Of a stretch of 64,000 nt of DNA, positions 9,053-18,461 are shown in pieces (positions within the stretch are counted from its first letter, which is position 1; the number at the start of each line of letters is the position of its first letter). The translations under genes were made by a program, and so were the position numbers. Origin of the DNA: Aquisphaera giovannonii. Lineage in GTDB: Bacteria > Planctomycetota > Planctomycetia > Isosphaerales > Isosphaeraceae. The stretch lies in contig NZ_CP042997.1 of assembly GCF_008087625.1 (NCBI RefSeq), forward strand, positions 434,001 through 498,000, read 5' to 3'. Below the pieces are notes generated by a model. It was not told the origin of the DNA. It was given only the letters and a program-made list of their open reading frames with translations, and searched no databases.

Positions 9053-10681
9053 TCATACACCCGCGCCCGCGCCAGGTGAACCCAGCGGCGGGGCGGGCGG
9101 GTCGCGTCGCGGGGGGCCCGGGCGGTGCCGGTCCCAGTCGATGCCGAGCTTGCGCATCCGGGACCGGAGGGTGTGTGGGTTGATCCCCAGGCGGTCCGCC
9201 GCGCCGCCGGGGCCCTCGATGCGGCCCCGGGCCAGGGCGAGCACCCGCTCGATGTGCCGGGTCGTGGCCCCGTCCAGGGACAGGTCGGCGTCGGCGCCCG
9301 GCTCGTCCGTGGGCCGGCCCGCGGCCCTCGGGGCGGCCGCGGGCGCCGGCCGTGTCGAGATCCCCAGCGCCCGGGCGACCTCCAGCCGCCGCCCCTCGCC
9401 GAGGATCGCCGCCCGCTCGATCACCGCGGCCAGCTCGCGCACGTTGCCCGGCCAGGGATAGTCGAGCAGCAGGCCCATGTCCTCCGCCGAGGCCACCAGC
9501 GGCGGCAGGCCGAGCCGCCTCGCGGCCCGGAGCGCGAAGTGGGCCGCCAGCGCGGGGATGTCGGATCGACGCTCCCGCAACGGCGGCAGGTGGATCGGGA
9601 AGACCGCCAGCCGGTACCAGAGGTCCTGGCGGAACTCCCCCAGCGCCACGGACCGTTCCAGGTCGCGGTTCGTCGCCGCCACGATCCGGACGTCCACGTG
9701 CCGCGGCTTCTCCCCGCCGACCCGCTCGAACTGGCCGTCCTGGAGGATCCGGAGCAGCCGGACCTGGGCCGCCAGCGGCAGCTCGCCGCATTCGTCCAGG
9801 AAGAGCGTCCCGCCGTCGGCCCGCTCGAACCAGCCCCGGCGGTCGGCCACCGCGCCGGTGAAGCTCCCCCGCTCGTGGCCGAATAGCTCCGAGTCGACGA
9901 GCTCCGTCGGGATCGCCCCGCAGTTGACCCGCAGGAACGGCCCCGACGACCGCCTCGAGCGGGCGTGGATCGCCCGCGCCACGACCTCCTTGCCCGAGCC
10001 CGTCTCCCCCAGGATCAGCACCGGGGCGTCCGACGGCGCGACGAGCTGGATGTGCCCCATCACCTCCTTCAGGCCCGTCTCCGCCCCGATGACCGAGTCC
10101 GAGATGTCGTGCCGCCCCAGCCGGGACAGGAGGGACCGATTCTCGGCCTCCACCGCCTCCCGCAGGGCCACCAGCTCGCGGATCCTCCGGTCATTTTCCA
10201 GGGCCACGGCGAAGGGGTCGATGAGCTCCGCCGCCAGCGCCTCGTGCCCCTCGTCGAACGCCCGCCCCGCGTGCGAGGCCAGGATCAGGGCGCCCAGCAG
10301 CCCCTCCTCCGCCACCAGGGGCGCCGCCAGGCAAGGGCCGTCCAGCCCCGCCGGCACGACCCCCGGCAGCTCCTCCCTCAGCGATCCCGCCGGCCCCCGC
10401 ACGATCCTCCCCGACCGGCACCACGCCACGATCCGGGCCAGGTCGTCGCCCGCGCACTCCGACTTCACCCCGGGCGACGTCCGGCCCGGCCGGACGAGCC
10501 CCATCGCCACCGTCTCCACCACCCCCCGCCCCGCGTCCACCTGCCGGACGATCAGCTCGTCCACCGGCAGGCTGCCCACAAGCAGGGGCGTCACCCGCGT
10601 CGCCGACTCCTCGATCGCGATGTGCCGGCAGACCTCCCGCCAGACCTCCAGCAGGACACTCTGGTAAGGAGGATTCGCCAT
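9053..10681 (-). CDS. GAF-domain sigma-54-dependent transcriptional activator
   Basis: This 542-residue protein has a GAF sensor domain (about 1-190) and a complete AAA+ sigma-54 interaction domain (about 200-420). The Walker A motif is GETGSGKE, the sigma-54 contact loop is GSFTGA in place of GAFTGA, Walker B is GGTLFLDECGELPL, and the arginine-finger/sensor region includes LWYRLAVFPIHLPPLRERR. The C terminus is a Fis-type helix-turn-helix (GGAADRLGINPHTLRSRMRK). It should activate sigma-54 promoters in response to a small ligand bound by the GAF domain; the ligand is unknown. The start at Met 10681 (MANPPYQSVLL) is preferred because the longer frame is Cys/Arg-rich and not conserved in type. 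No receiver domain is present. Confidence 0.88.
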   Translation of the reverse strand: MANPPYQSVLLEVWREVCRHIAIEESATRVTPLLVGSLPVDELIVRQVDAGRGVVETVAMGLVRPGRTSPGVKSECAGDDLARIVAWCRSGRIVRGPAGSLREELPGVVPAGLDGPCLAAPLVAEEGLLGALILASHAGRAFDEGHEALAAELIDPFAVALENDRRIRELVALREAVEAENRSLLSRLGRHDISDSVIGAETGLKEVMGHIQLVAPSDAPVLILGETGSGKEVVARAIHARSRRSSGPFLRVNCGAIPTELVDSELFGHERGSFTGAVADRRGWFERADGGTLFLDECGELPLAAQVRLLRILQDGQFERVGGEKPRHVDVRIVAATNRDLERSVALGEFRQDLWYRLAVFPIHLPPLRERRSDIPALAAHFALRAARRLGLPPLVASAEDMGLLLDYPWPGNVRELAAVIERAAILGEGRRLEVARALGISTRPAPAAAPRAAGRPTDEPGADADLSLDGATTRHIERVLALARGRIEGPGGAADRLGINPHTLRSRMRKLGIDWDRHRPGPPRRDPPAPPLGSPGAGAGV

Positions 10682-10741
10682 CCCTCGCCCCGATCCCCGA
10701 TCGATTCGGATAGAAACACATGGCCATCCGCATGAGCAGTT

Positions 10742-10935
10742 GGTTCGGACGGGCGGAGCTTCCAAGTCACGTGACCACCCGCGTGAGCGGGTGGTTCGGA
10801 CGGGCGAAGCCTCCAGCCTCCGGCGTCAGCCGGACAGCCATGCGGCGATGCCGACCCGCCGGCCCGGTACGCCTGGCCGTCCTGCCCCGGATCGCACTGA
10901 CCTGCGAGGCTGGAGGGCTTCGCCCCGTCCGAACC
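10742..10935. repeat. Inverted and direct repeat, GGTTCGGACGGGCG
   Basis: The element GGTTCGGACGGGCG followed by an AAGC/GAGC stretch occurs twice in direct orientation (from 10742 and from 10793, 51 bases apart). It occurs once inverted at 10906-10935, where it pairs with 10793-10820 over about 28 bases with one insertion. The central ~85 bases carry nothing recognisable. It may be a small non-autonomous repeat element; function unknown. Confidence 0.6.
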
Positions 10936-11000
10936 ACGATCCGACGACCGCGGTCACCCGCCTGGTTGCTTCCTCTCCGCCCTTGGTTCCGCTAGAAGTG

Positions 11001-11057
11001 CCGTGAAATATCACGGCCTCCGTGAAATATCATGGTCTTCGCCATCAAATATCACGG
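11001..11057. promoter_or_regulatory. Three tandem operator-like palindromes upstream of the sulfate operon
   Basis: Three copies of a 16-base inverted repeat begin at 11001 (CCGTGAAATATCACGG), 11020 (CCGTGAAATATCATGG) and 11042 (CCATCAAATATCACGG). They share the core AAATATCA and are 19 and 22 bases apart. The last ends 13 bases before the -35 box of the probable promoter, which suits activator sites. The regulator is not identified; a LysR-type CysB-like or other sulfur regulator is a guess from context. Confidence 0.6.
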
Positions 11058-11070
11058 CTCGCGTCTGGCC

Positions 11071-11099
11071 TGTCCAGATGGTCGACCCCGAATTATAAG
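11071..11099 (+). promoter_or_regulatory. Probable sigma-70 promoter of the sulfate transport operon
   Basis: TGTCCA (11071-11076) and TATAAG (11094-11099) are separated by exactly 17 bases in an otherwise GC-rich region. The predicted transcript would start near 11106, giving a leader of about 170 bases before sbp. Confidence 0.5.
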
Positions 11100-11276
11100 T
11101 AGTCTGATCAGAATTCCGGGTTATCCCCCGGGCAAGGCGAGAGGGGGCTCGGAGCGTGTGATGCCGCGGCATCGATCTTGCTCCGGAGGCGTGGCCTTGC
11201 GGGGAAGGATCTTCCCCGTGGACGCGCGATGAGGCAAGCCGAGGATGGCTCGGCCCGGGACGGATCGGGGAAATCG

Positions 11277-12371
11277 ATGAGCGGTAGCGACTCGCGAGGG
11301 TTGGGGATGACGGGCCGCCTGCTGGCCGCCTCGGCCGCGATGGCCGGGTGCTTGGCGTTGATGATGACGCTCGCGGGCTGCGGCGGCTCGGGCGCGGCGG
11401 ACGCGGACACGGTCAAGATTGGCGCCTACTCGGTGGTCAACGAGGTCTTCCACGACGGCCTGATCCCGGCCTTCAAGGCGAAGTGGAAGGAGAAGACGGG
11501 GAAGGACATCGACTTCCAGGAGTCGTACCAGGCGTCCGGCGCCGCGGCGCGGTCGATCGTGAACGGGTTCGACGCGGACCTCGCGGTGCTCTCGCACGGC
11601 GGCGACATGGAGTCCCTCGCGAAGGCCGGCAAGGTGAGGTCCGACTGGGCCGCCGGGCCGGACAAGGGGATCCTGACGAACAGCCTGGTGGTGATCGGCC
11701 ATCGGGCGGGGAATCCGAAGGGGATCAAGGACTGGGCCGACCTGGCGAAGCCCGGCGTCGGCGTGCTCTACCCCGACCCGAAGACCTCCGGCGGGGCCCG
11801 CTGGAACATCAACGCCCTCTACGGCGGCGCGGCGATCGCGGCCCGCAAGGAGGGCCAGTCGATCGAGCAGGCGACGGCCGACCCCTCGGTCCGCGACCTC
11901 CTGGCGAAGGTCCAGGTGAACGTCGTGAACATGGACCCCTCCGGCCGCCAGAGCATGGCCAACTTCGCCGAGCGGGAGACGGGCGACGCCGTCGTCACCT
12001 ACGAGAACGAAATCCTTCTCCGCGGCAAGCAGGGAAAGCCGATCGAATATGTGGTGCCCCCGGCCACGCTGCTCATCGAGAGCCCCGTGGCGGTCGTGGA
12101 CGGATCGGTGGAGCGGCACGGCAACCGGGCGCTCGTGGAGGCCTTCCTCGAGTTCCTCCGCTCCGCCGAGGGGCAGAAGATCTTCGCGGACTACGGCTTC
12201 CGGCCCGTGAACGCGGACGTCAAGAGGCCGGAGCTGCCGCAGCCGACGACGCTGTTCACGATGGCGGACCTCGGGGGCTGGGCCCGCGTGGAGGACGTGC
12301 TCTACGGGCCCAAGGGCCTCTGGACGACCATCGCCGCCGAGCGGCCCGCCGCAGGCGCCCAGGGAAGGTGA
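11277..12371 (+). CDS. sbp: Sulfate ABC transporter substrate-binding lipoprotein
   Basis: This 364-residue protein begins with a lipoprotein signal (MTGRLLAASAAMAGCLALMM, then TLAGC with Cys35 as the likely lipidated residue). The mature part is a type II periplasmic binding protein of the Sbp/CysP family: GAYSVVNEVFHDGLIPAFKA, FQESYQASGAAARSIVNGFD, DLAVLSHGGDMESLA, PGVGVLYPDPKTSGGARWN and QIFADYGFRP-type ending KIFADYGFRPVN. It captures sulfate (possibly thiosulfate) outside the inner membrane and hands it to CysT/CysW. The start at 11277 has GGGGA upstream; an in-frame ATG at 11230 is an alternative. It is the first gene of a four-gene operon, four bases before cysT. Confidence 0.9.
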   Translation: MSGSDSRGLGMTGRLLAASAAMAGCLALMMTLAGCGGSGAADADTVKIGAYSVVNEVFHDGLIPAFKAKWKEKTGKDIDFQESYQASGAAARSIVNGFDADLAVLSHGGDMESLAKAGKVRSDWAAGPDKGILTNSLVVIGHRAGNPKGIKDWADLAKPGVGVLYPDPKTSGGARWNINALYGGAAIAARKEGQSIEQATADPSVRDLLAKVQVNVVNMDPSGRQSMANFAERETGDAVVTYENEILLRGKQGKPIEYVVPPATLLIESPVAVVDGSVERHGNRALVEAFLEFLRSAEGQKIFADYGFRPVNADVKRPELPQPTTLFTMADLGGWARVEDVLYGPKGLWTTIAAERPAAGAQGR

Positions 12372-12375
12372 CCCG

Positions 12376-13215
12376 ATGGCAAGCCAGGCACCGGCCGTCT
12401 CCCGACGGGCCACGACCTCCGACCTGATCCTCCGGTGGAGCACCCTCTCCTACCTGGCGATCATGGTCGCCCTGCCGATGGTCGCCCTCGGCGTCCAGGC
12501 CGCGCGGCCGGGCCTCCGGCCGTTCTGGGAGGCCGTGACCGACCCGACGGCCTGGCACGCGCTGAAGCTGACGTTCATCACCGCGCTGATCATGGTCGCG
12601 ATCAACGCCGTCACCGGCACGGCCACCGCCTGGGTGCTCGTCCGCTACGACTTCCCCGGCCGGACGATCGTGAACGCCCTGATCGACCTCCCCTTCGCGG
12701 TGCCCACGGTCGTCACCGGCGTGATGCTCGTGATCCTGTACGGCCCGTCCAGCGTCGTCGGCACGGTGCTCGGCAAGTTCGGCTGGGGGGTCATCTACCA
12801 CCAGCCGGGCATCGTCCTGGCGCTCCTGTTCGTCACCTACCCGTTCGTGATCCGGAGCGTCCAGCCGGTCCTCATGGAGCTGGACCGCGCGGAGGAGGAG
12901 GCCGCCACGATCCTCGGCGCCGGGCCGTGGACGACCTTCCGCAAGATCACCCTCCCGGCGCTCTGGCCGTCGATCGTGACCGGCTCGGCCCTCTCGTTCA
13001 GCCGGGCTTTGGGCGAGTTCGGTAGCGTGATCCTGGTCGCCGGGAACCACCCGCTGCTGACCAAGACTGCGCCGCTGTACATCTACGGCGAGATCGAGAG
13101 CGGCAACCGCCACGGGGCCCTCGCGATCTCGGCGGTCCTGCTGGCCAGCTCGCTGACCATCCTCGTCGCGATCAACGCCCTTCAGGGCCGGGGAGGCGTG
13201 GACCATGGCGAGTGA
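12376..13215 (+). CDS. cysT: Sulfate ABC transporter permease subunit CysT
   Basis: This 279-residue protein has six predicted membrane helices and the binding-protein-dependent transport permease fold. Recognisable segments are the helix YLAIMVALPMVALGVQAA, the family stretch IDLPFAVPTVVTGVMLVILY, and the EAA loop that contacts the ATPase (EEEAATILGAGPWTTFRKIT). The ending SFSRALGEFGSVILVAGN is typical of CysT/CysU. With CysW it forms the inner-membrane sulfate channel. It overlaps cysW by 11 bases, indicating translational coupling. Confidence 0.92.
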   Translation: MASQAPAVSRRATTSDLILRWSTLSYLAIMVALPMVALGVQAARPGLRPFWEAVTDPTAWHALKLTFITALIMVAINAVTGTATAWVLVRYDFPGRTIVNALIDLPFAVPTVVTGVMLVILYGPSSVVGTVLGKFGWGVIYHQPGIVLALLFVTYPFVIRSVQPVLMELDRAEEEAATILGAGPWTTFRKITLPALWPSIVTGSALSFSRALGEFGSVILVAGNHPLLTKTAPLYIYGEIESGNRHGALAISAVLLASSLTILVAINALQGRGGVDHGE

Positions 13216-14092
13216 CCTGGGCCTGACGGGGGGCGAGGGCCGGAGGGTGGAGTTCTCGGCCTCGAAGCCCGTCGCGAGGGGCGCCTGGGGGCGCCGGCTG
13301 CTGATCGCGGCGGTGCTCGGCTGGTTCGCCATCCTCGTCCTCGTGCCGACGATCGCCCTGGCCCGGCAGGTCTTCCTGGGCGGGTTCAAGCCGTTCCTGG
13401 ACGCCCTGGCGCTGCCGGAGGTCCGCCGCGCGTTCGGCATGACGATCGGGATCACGGCGATCGCGACGGTCGTGAACACGGTCTTCGGCGTGGCCTTCGC
13501 CCTGGTGCTGACCCGCCAGCGGTTCCTCGGCCGGGCGCTCGCCGACGGCGTGGTGGACCTGCCGTTCGCCATCTCGCCGATCGTCGCCGGGCTCATGCTG
13601 ATCGTCCTGTACGGCCCCGAGGGCTGGATGGGCCGCTGGCTGGAGCCGCACGGCGTCCGGGTCGTGTATGCGGTCCCGGGCATGGTCCTGGCCACGATGT
13701 TCGTCACCGTCCCGTTCGTGGTCCGCGAGCTCGTGCCGGTGCTGCGGGAGCTCGGCGAGGAGTATGAGCAGGCCGCCCACACGCTGGGGGCCGGGCGCTG
13801 GCGGACCTTCTGGAGCGTCACGCTGCCGTCGATCCGCTGGGGCGTCGCCTACGGGGTGACCCTGACCATCGCGCGGTCGCTCGGCGAGTTCGGCGCGGTG
13901 CTCGTGGTCTCCGGCAACGTGATCGGCCACACCCAGACGGCCACGCTCTACATCGAGCAGGGCGTGGAGAGCTTCCGGCCCGAAGGGGCCTACGCCGCCA
14001 GCCTCGTCCTGGCGGCGGTCTCGTTCATCCTCCTCGTGGGCATGGAATACGTCCGCAAGCACGTCGAGGGGGGCAAGGAGACTCGTCCATGA
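13205..14092 (+). CDS. cysW: Sulfate ABC transporter permease subunit CysW
   Basis: This 295-residue permease has a hydrophilic N terminus of about 30 residues, then six helices starting [19 protein letters not shown]. The family region [20 protein letters not shown] and the EAA loop [20 protein letters not shown] are present, followed by [20 protein letters not shown], which is characteristic of CysW. It partners CysT. The C terminus ([14 protein letters not shown]) overlaps a possible upstream ATG for cysA by four bases. Confidence 0.92.
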   Translation: MASDLGLTGGEGRRVEFSASKPVARGAWGRRLLIAAVLGWFAILVLVPTIALARQVFLGGFKPFLDALALPEVRRAFGMTIGITAIATVVNTVFGVAFALVLTRQRFLGRALADGVVDLPFAISPIVAGLMLIVLYGPEGWMGRWLEPHGVRVVYAVPGMVLATMFVTVPFVVRELVPVLRELGEEYEQAAHTLGAGRWRTFWSVTLPSIRWGVAYGVTLTIARSLGEFGAVLVVSGNVIGHTQTATLYIEQGVESFRPEGAYAASLVLAAVSFILLVGMEYVRKHVEGGKETRP

Positions 14093-14262
14093 TCGGCGCG
14101 AAACCGACCGTGAGCACGACGACCGCGACCGCGACCACGACCAGGGGACGGTCGGCCGCCCGCACGCCGCACGTGCGCCCGACGGCCTGGGAGCCCCGCC
14201 CCGCGCGGGGGCCCGCCCCCGCGACCATCCCGACCGAGCCGACATCCCAGAAGGAGACCGCG

Positions 14263-15360
14263 GTGGCCATCGAGGTCCGCAACCTGTCCAAGAGGTACGG
14301 CACGTTCCAGGCCGTGAAGGACGTCTCGTTCGAGGTGCCCGCCGGGCAGCTCGTGGCGCTTTTGGGCCCCTCGGGCTCGGGCAAGAGCACGATCCTGCGG
14401 ATGATCGCGGGGCTGGAGACGGCGGACACCGGCAGCGTCGTGCTCACCGGCGAGGACGCCACGAAGATCCCGGTGCAGGAGCGGGGTGTCGGATTCGTCT
14501 TCCAGCATTACGCCCTGTTCCGCCACATGACCGTGCGGGACAACATCGCCTTCGGCCTGAAGGTCCGCAAGGTGCCCAAGGCCGACGTCAAGGCCCGCGT
14601 GGACGAACTCCTGGAGCTGGTGCAGCTCACCGGCTATTCCCGCCGGCTCCCCTCGCAGCTCTCCGGCGGCCAGCGCCAGCGCGTCGCCCTGGCGAGGGCC
14701 CTGGCCCCGCGGCCCAAGGTCCTGCTCCTGGACGAGCCCTTCGGCGCGCTCGACGCCAAGGTCCGCGACGAGCTCCGCGCCTGGCTGCGGAAGCTCCACG
14801 ACGAGGTCCACGTCACGAGCCTGTTCGTCACGCACGACCAGCGCGAGGCGTTCGAGGTCTCCGACCAGCTCGTCGTCCTGAACGAGGGCCGCGTCCAGCA
14901 GGTGGGCACGCCCCAGGAGCTCTACGAGCGGCCGAACAGCCCCTTCGTGGCGCAGTTCCTGGGCCAGGTGAACATCCTCCCCTTGCGGACGATCGCGCCG
15001 CACGCCGCCGCCCCGTCGACCTCGCCGGGCGACCCGCTCCTCCAGGCCGGGGCCGACGCCGCGGCCGACGCCCAGATCTACGTCCGCCCGCACGACCTGG
15101 AGATCCACCGCGAGCGCAACGGCCGCCCCGCCTGGCGTGCCGTCGTCAACCGGGTCACGCACCTCGGCGGCGCCGCGAGGCTGGACCTGACCGTGGACGA
15201 CGCGATGGCCATCCAGCTCGAGCTCCCCAGCGAGCGCCTCGCCATGCTGAACCTCCGCGCCGGCGACGCCGTCTACGTCGTCCCCCGCGTCGCCAACATC
15301 TTCGACCCCAAGTCCCGCACCTTCCTCCCCGTCGGCGGCGGCACCGACGCGGCGCTGTAG
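14263..15360 (+). CDS. cysA: Sulfate ABC transporter ATP-binding protein CysA
   Basis: The protein reads [20 protein letters not shown] at its start. It has Walker [11 protein letters not shown]-loop [14 protein letters not shown], signature [15 protein letters not shown], Walker [13 protein letters not shown] and H-loop FVTHDQ. The C-terminal part (about 245-360) is a TOBE-like regulatory domain. It powers sulfate import through CysT/CysW. The GTG at 14263 is preferred because it has AAGGAGA upstream and gives 365 residues, the normal CysA length. An ATG at 14089 overlapping the cysW stop would add 58 low-complexity Thr/Pro/Arg residues. Confidence 0.92.
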   Translation: MAIEVRNLSKRYGTFQAVKDVSFEVPAGQLVALLGPSGSGKSTILRMIAGLETADTGSVVLTGEDATKIPVQERGVGFVFQHYALFRHMTVRDNIAFGLKVRKVPKADVKARVDELLELVQLTGYSRRLPSQLSGGQRQRVALARALAPRPKVLLLDEPFGALDAKVRDELRAWLRKLHDEVHVTSLFVTHDQREAFEVSDQLVVLNEGRVQQVGTPQELYERPNSPFVAQFLGQVNILPLRTIAPHAAAPSTSPGDPLLQAGADAAADAQIYVRPHDLEIHRERNGRPAWRAVVNRVTHLGGAARLDLTVDDAMAIQLELPSERLAMLNLRAGDAVYVVPRVANIFDPKSRTFLPVGGGTDAAL

Positions 15361-15374
15361 GCCCCGGCCCCTCC

Positions 15375-15580
15375 GCCTCCGGCGTGGCTCCACTCGTCGC
15401 GCGACCCTGCTTCGAACGGCTCGCCGCAAATCCTTCTCGTGACGCCCCTTGACCTCGGTTTTCGAACGGCTTCGCCCCCCCCGCGCCGACGCGTTTTCTC
15501 TCCTTTCGCCCGGCTTCGCCAGCCCGGGTGGCTGGGCAAAGCCGGAGGCGATGCTCCGGTCGGGCAGGCCTTCGCCACCG
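15375..15580. repeat. Dispersed repeat R4, copy A
   Basis: This copy contains GGCGTGGCTCC, CTTCGAACGGCTCGCCGCAA and TTGACCTCGGTTTTCGAACG, followed by GGCTTCGCCCCCCC and a GCCCGGGTGGCTGGG segment. It aligns by eye with 15749-16050 and 18810-19043. This copy loses similarity after about 15580, where an R1 arm follows. It has no convincing coding frame. Confidence 0.65.
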
Positions 15581-15593
15581 CATGCGGCCTCCC

Positions 15594-15630
15594 CGTGGGA
15601 GCCGGCTCCGTCCGGCGACCGGGTGAGCCT
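15594..15630 (+). repeat. Single arm of repeat family R1
   Basis: One arm of the family (GTGGGAGCCGGCTCC, then GTCCGGCGACCGGGTGAGCC) is present without its inverted partner. It sits between R4 copies A and B. Confidence 0.65.
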
Positions 15631-15748
15631 CGACCCCCCGCCGGGTCGGAGAGCTGTCGCTGCGGCGCCGGGCTAAGCGCAACCGTCCCGCACGGATCCG
15701 GCCAGCTCGGTTCTCGCAGGCATTCGGGGGCGTTGCCGTCCGTCCCGG

Positions 15749-16050
15749 CCTCGGCGTGGCTCCGCTCGTCGCTCGCCCTTGCTTCGAAAGTCTCGCCGCA
15801 AACCGTTCTCCCAAAATCAACTAACCCTGGTTTTCGATCGGCTTCGCCCCCCCCTTCGCCGACGCTTTTCCCCTCCGTTCGCCCGCCTCTCGCAGCCCGG
15901 GTGACCGGAACGGGGCCGTCGGCGACGCCCCAAGATCGCCGTCGCGCCGGGCAAGGTACGGCCGGCTCGTTCGACCTCGCCCGGCTCGGCTCCCCGCCAT
16001 CGCCGGCCGAGATCCATCCCGCCGCCCCCCCGCTCGGGCCGACATCGACC
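15749..16050. repeat. Dispersed repeat R4, copy B
   Basis: This is the longest copy. It shares GGCGTGGCTCC, CTCGCCGCAAA and GGTTTTCGATCGGCTTCGCC with copy A, and CCATCGCCGGCCGAG and GCTCGGGCCGACATC near its end with copy C. The three copies differ by scattered substitutions and small gaps, so they are old. No terminal inverted repeat or transposase frame is visible. Confidence 0.65.
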
Positions 16051-16577
16051 GGCCCGTCCACCGACTCTCGAAGACCCCGGCCGGGCCCAGGCCCCTCGCC
16101 CCTGTGCCGAGGAGAAACCCCGCCCCGAAATACGATCTGCGCGAGGAGGCCGGCGGTTTCAGAGCCGCGATGAAGGATCGCGCGAGCGTCTCCGCCTCTC
16201 CCGCCTCGTCGCCCCGGTGCGACGGCCGGCGGAAGGCAGGCTCACCACGGACAACCAATCGCATCGACCTCTCCCCGACGGACGCCGGACGAGCGGAACA
16301 CCACGATCCCCCTATAAGAGACTGGCGCTATGCTGGCCCATTTCTGCGTCCGTCCGCTCGATTTCTCAGATTTCGTCGCGGATGAAATGTCCGCAATTGC
16401 CACGATGTGACCTCGGGACGACCCTGAACCGTCTGCTTTTCTCGTGTGGTCGAGATCGCCGGCCTCGGCTCCATCGCGAGGACGACACGGCGGTGGTACG
16501 CCGCCGAAAATAGGTGGCCCGTTCGCCTCTGGCGCAAGGTGATCGGGGCAGCGGGCGGAGTCAACCAACTTCTTTGT
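16051..16577. other. Gene-free stretch
   Basis: No open frame here has a ribosome site plus plausible composition. The stretch is less GC-rich than its surroundings, especially 16310-16440. No RNA gene or repeat was recognised in it. Confidence 0.4.
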
Positions 16578-16650
16578 CCCGAAAGCTGGATGGCCACGTC
16601 CCCGTCTTGCCGAAAGCTGGATGGCCCCGTCCCCGTCGGCCCCGTCCCCG
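16578..16650 (+). repeat. Repeat family R3, two units (CGAAAGCTGGATGGCC)
   Basis: Two direct copies of CCGAAAGCTGGATGGCC followed by CCGTCCCCGTC lie end to end. The same family forms the array at 18462-18785, where GATGG becomes GGTGG. Confidence 0.6.
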
Positions 16651-16674
16651 CCCCTGTTCACTTTCATTTGACTA

Positions 16675-16703
16675 TTGTTTGAAAGATATCACTGCATTAT
16701 GAG
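16675..16703 (+). promoter_or_regulatory. Possible promoter upstream of the cytochrome gene
   Basis: TTGTTT (16675-16680) and TATGAG (16698-16703) are 17 bases apart in an unusually AT-rich patch (about 16655-16800). The distance to the cytochrome start is about 370 bases, so a long leader would be needed. No other gene is evident between them. Confidence 0.3.
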
Positions 16704-17078
16704 TAGTGACGTGCGAGTGTTGTATTATGTGAGGAATTCGGAAGTGTGCCGCGATGGCCCATTGATTTCCCCGAACTGGATGTTTATGTTCTCTCAGGTG
16801 TGAGGCCGGTCCGCGCGAGATCTCTCACATTCACAGCAACGCCGCATCCATCGCGACTACAGTCAATTGCCCGCCGGGGCAGCGGGCCATCGACGAACCT
16901 CATCCCGTCATTCGAGGTTCGTCTTCGAAGGATCGACGCCGAGACGTCATCGCGGCGGGCACGGTCGTTCCTGCCGAACTCGCCGCCATCGTCATGATCT
17001 GGAGCGCCCCCGTCGAGGGCCGAGGGCGTGCGCGGCCCTAGGCCGCCCTCAGATCGGGACGCGAACGGAGGAAATCCA

Positions 17079-18413
17079 ATGCGATCGAGGATCCATTCGC
17101 GACACGACACGCTGCGCTCGCTGCTGATACTGGGCGCGTTCGCCTGTATCCTGGCGCTGGCCATGGTGGGGCCCGGCCATGGCCCCGTGAGCGGCCGCGC
17201 CGAGGGGGCCGCCCCCCCTCCCAAAAGGAGCCTTGCCCCCGGCCCGCAGGTGGTGCTGAGAGCTGCGGCCAGGAAGCCGAAGAAGAAGCCGAAGCGATCG
17301 GCGACCCAGACGTCATCCGTCGTCACGACCCCATGGGTTGTGCTCGGTTACAACGACCTGGGCATGCACTGCATGAACCAGGATTTCTCGGAGATCTGCA
17401 TCCTGCCGCCGTATAACAACCTGCACGCGCAGGTCATTCGCCGAGGGCCCGAGCCGCAGATCATGGCCCTGGGAGCGGTCGTCCGGTATTCGATACCGGG
17501 CAACACGATCTCGTCCAACAAGACCAACTTCTGGACCTACGCGAGGGCGCTGTTCGGGGTCAATCTGGCACCCGACGTCGGGCTGACCGGCAACCGGCTC
17601 TCCGGCACGATGACCCCCACCCTCTCTCGCGACTGGCAGGCCACCGGGATACCCCTCACGCCGATCATGGACAACGGGGCGCTCAACCCCTACGCCCTCG
17701 CGACGATCGACGCCTACGATACGGGGGGCAGGAAGATGGCCACCACGAGGGCCGTGGTACCCGTCTCCTGGGAGATCAGCTGCGACCTCTGCCACGGCGT
17801 CACGAACACGGCCTCCAACATCCTCCAGGCCCACGATCGGCTCCATCATACGAACCTTCACAACAACAAGCCCGTCCTGTGCTCGGGTTGTCATGCCGAT
17901 CCGGCGCTCGGGAAGCCGGGAGTCGCCGGCGTGCCCACGCTCTCCGCGTCGATGCACACGGCCCACGCCAGTCGCTTCACCCCCGCGGTGATGAACGCCG
18001 TCGGCGGGATCAACTGCTACGCCTGCCATCCGGGCATCCAGACCCACTGCCAGCGCGACGTCCACCTCGCGAACGGGATCCACTGCGGCGATTGCCACGG
18101 GTCCATGGCCGCGGTCGGCAACCCCCTCCGCACGCCGTGGGTCGACGAGCCGAAATGCTCGAACTGCCACCACGTCCCGGGGCATCAGTACGAGGAGCCC
18201 GGCAAGCTCTACAAGCAGTCGAGGGGCCACAACGGGGTGATGTGCGCCGCATGCCACGGCTCGCCGCACGCCATCACGCCCACCGTCACCCCCAACGACA
18301 ACGTCCAGGCGCTCGCGATCCAGGGCCACGCCGGCACCATCGACCGTTGCGTCGTCTGCCACAAATCGACGCCCGAGGACGGCTTCAACCACTCGTTCGA
18401 CGGCGGCGACTGA
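17079..18413 (+). CDS. Heptaheme c-type cytochrome
   Basis: This 444-residue exported protein starts MRSRIHSRHDTLRSLLILGA and has a hydrophobic signal segment (LLILGAFACILALAMVGP). GGAGGAA lies six bases upstream of the ATG. A Lys-rich stretch is followed by a conserved-looking domain at about 85-230 (VVLGYNDLGMHCMNQDFSEI). Seven CxxCH heme motifs then follow: CDLCH 235, CSGCH 268, CYACH 313, CGDCH 336, CSNCH 360, CAACH 389 and CVVCH 424. It is likely a periplasmic electron carrier or a subunit of a respiratory or metal-reducing chain. No partner quinol oxidase or reductase gene is adjacent. The gene is isolated within a repeat island. Confidence 0.88.
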   Translation: MRSRIHSRHDTLRSLLILGAFACILALAMVGPGHGPVSGRAEGAAPPPKRSLAPGPQVVLRAAARKPKKKPKRSATQTSSVVTTPWVVLGYNDLGMHCMNQDFSEICILPPYNNLHAQVIRRGPEPQIMALGAVVRYSIPGNTISSNKTNFWTYARALFGVNLAPDVGLTGNRLSGTMTPTLSRDWQATGIPLTPIMDNGALNPYALATIDAYDTGGRKMATTRAVVPVSWEISCDLCHGVTNTASNILQAHDRLHHTNLHNNKPVLCSGCHADPALGKPGVAGVPTLSASMHTAHASRFTPAVMNAVGGINCYACHPGIQTHCQRDVHLANGIHCGDCHGSMAAVGNPLRTPWVDEPKCSNCHHVPGHQYEEPGKLYKQSRGHNGVMCAACHGSPHAITPTVTPNDNVQALAIQGHAGTIDRCVVCHKSTPEDGFNHSFDGGD

Positions 18414-18461
18414 CGATCGGCCGCGTCGACGCCTCGAGAGGTGCGGTCGCCCGCGCCTCCG

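Noticed and set aside
10682-11276. Small ORFs between the activator and sbp
   Set aside because: They overlap the inverted repeat and operator palindromes and lack ribosome sites.
16446-16682. Small ORF MVEIAGLGSIART
   Set aside because: It reads through two R3 repeat units and has no ribosome site; the peptide is repeat-derived.
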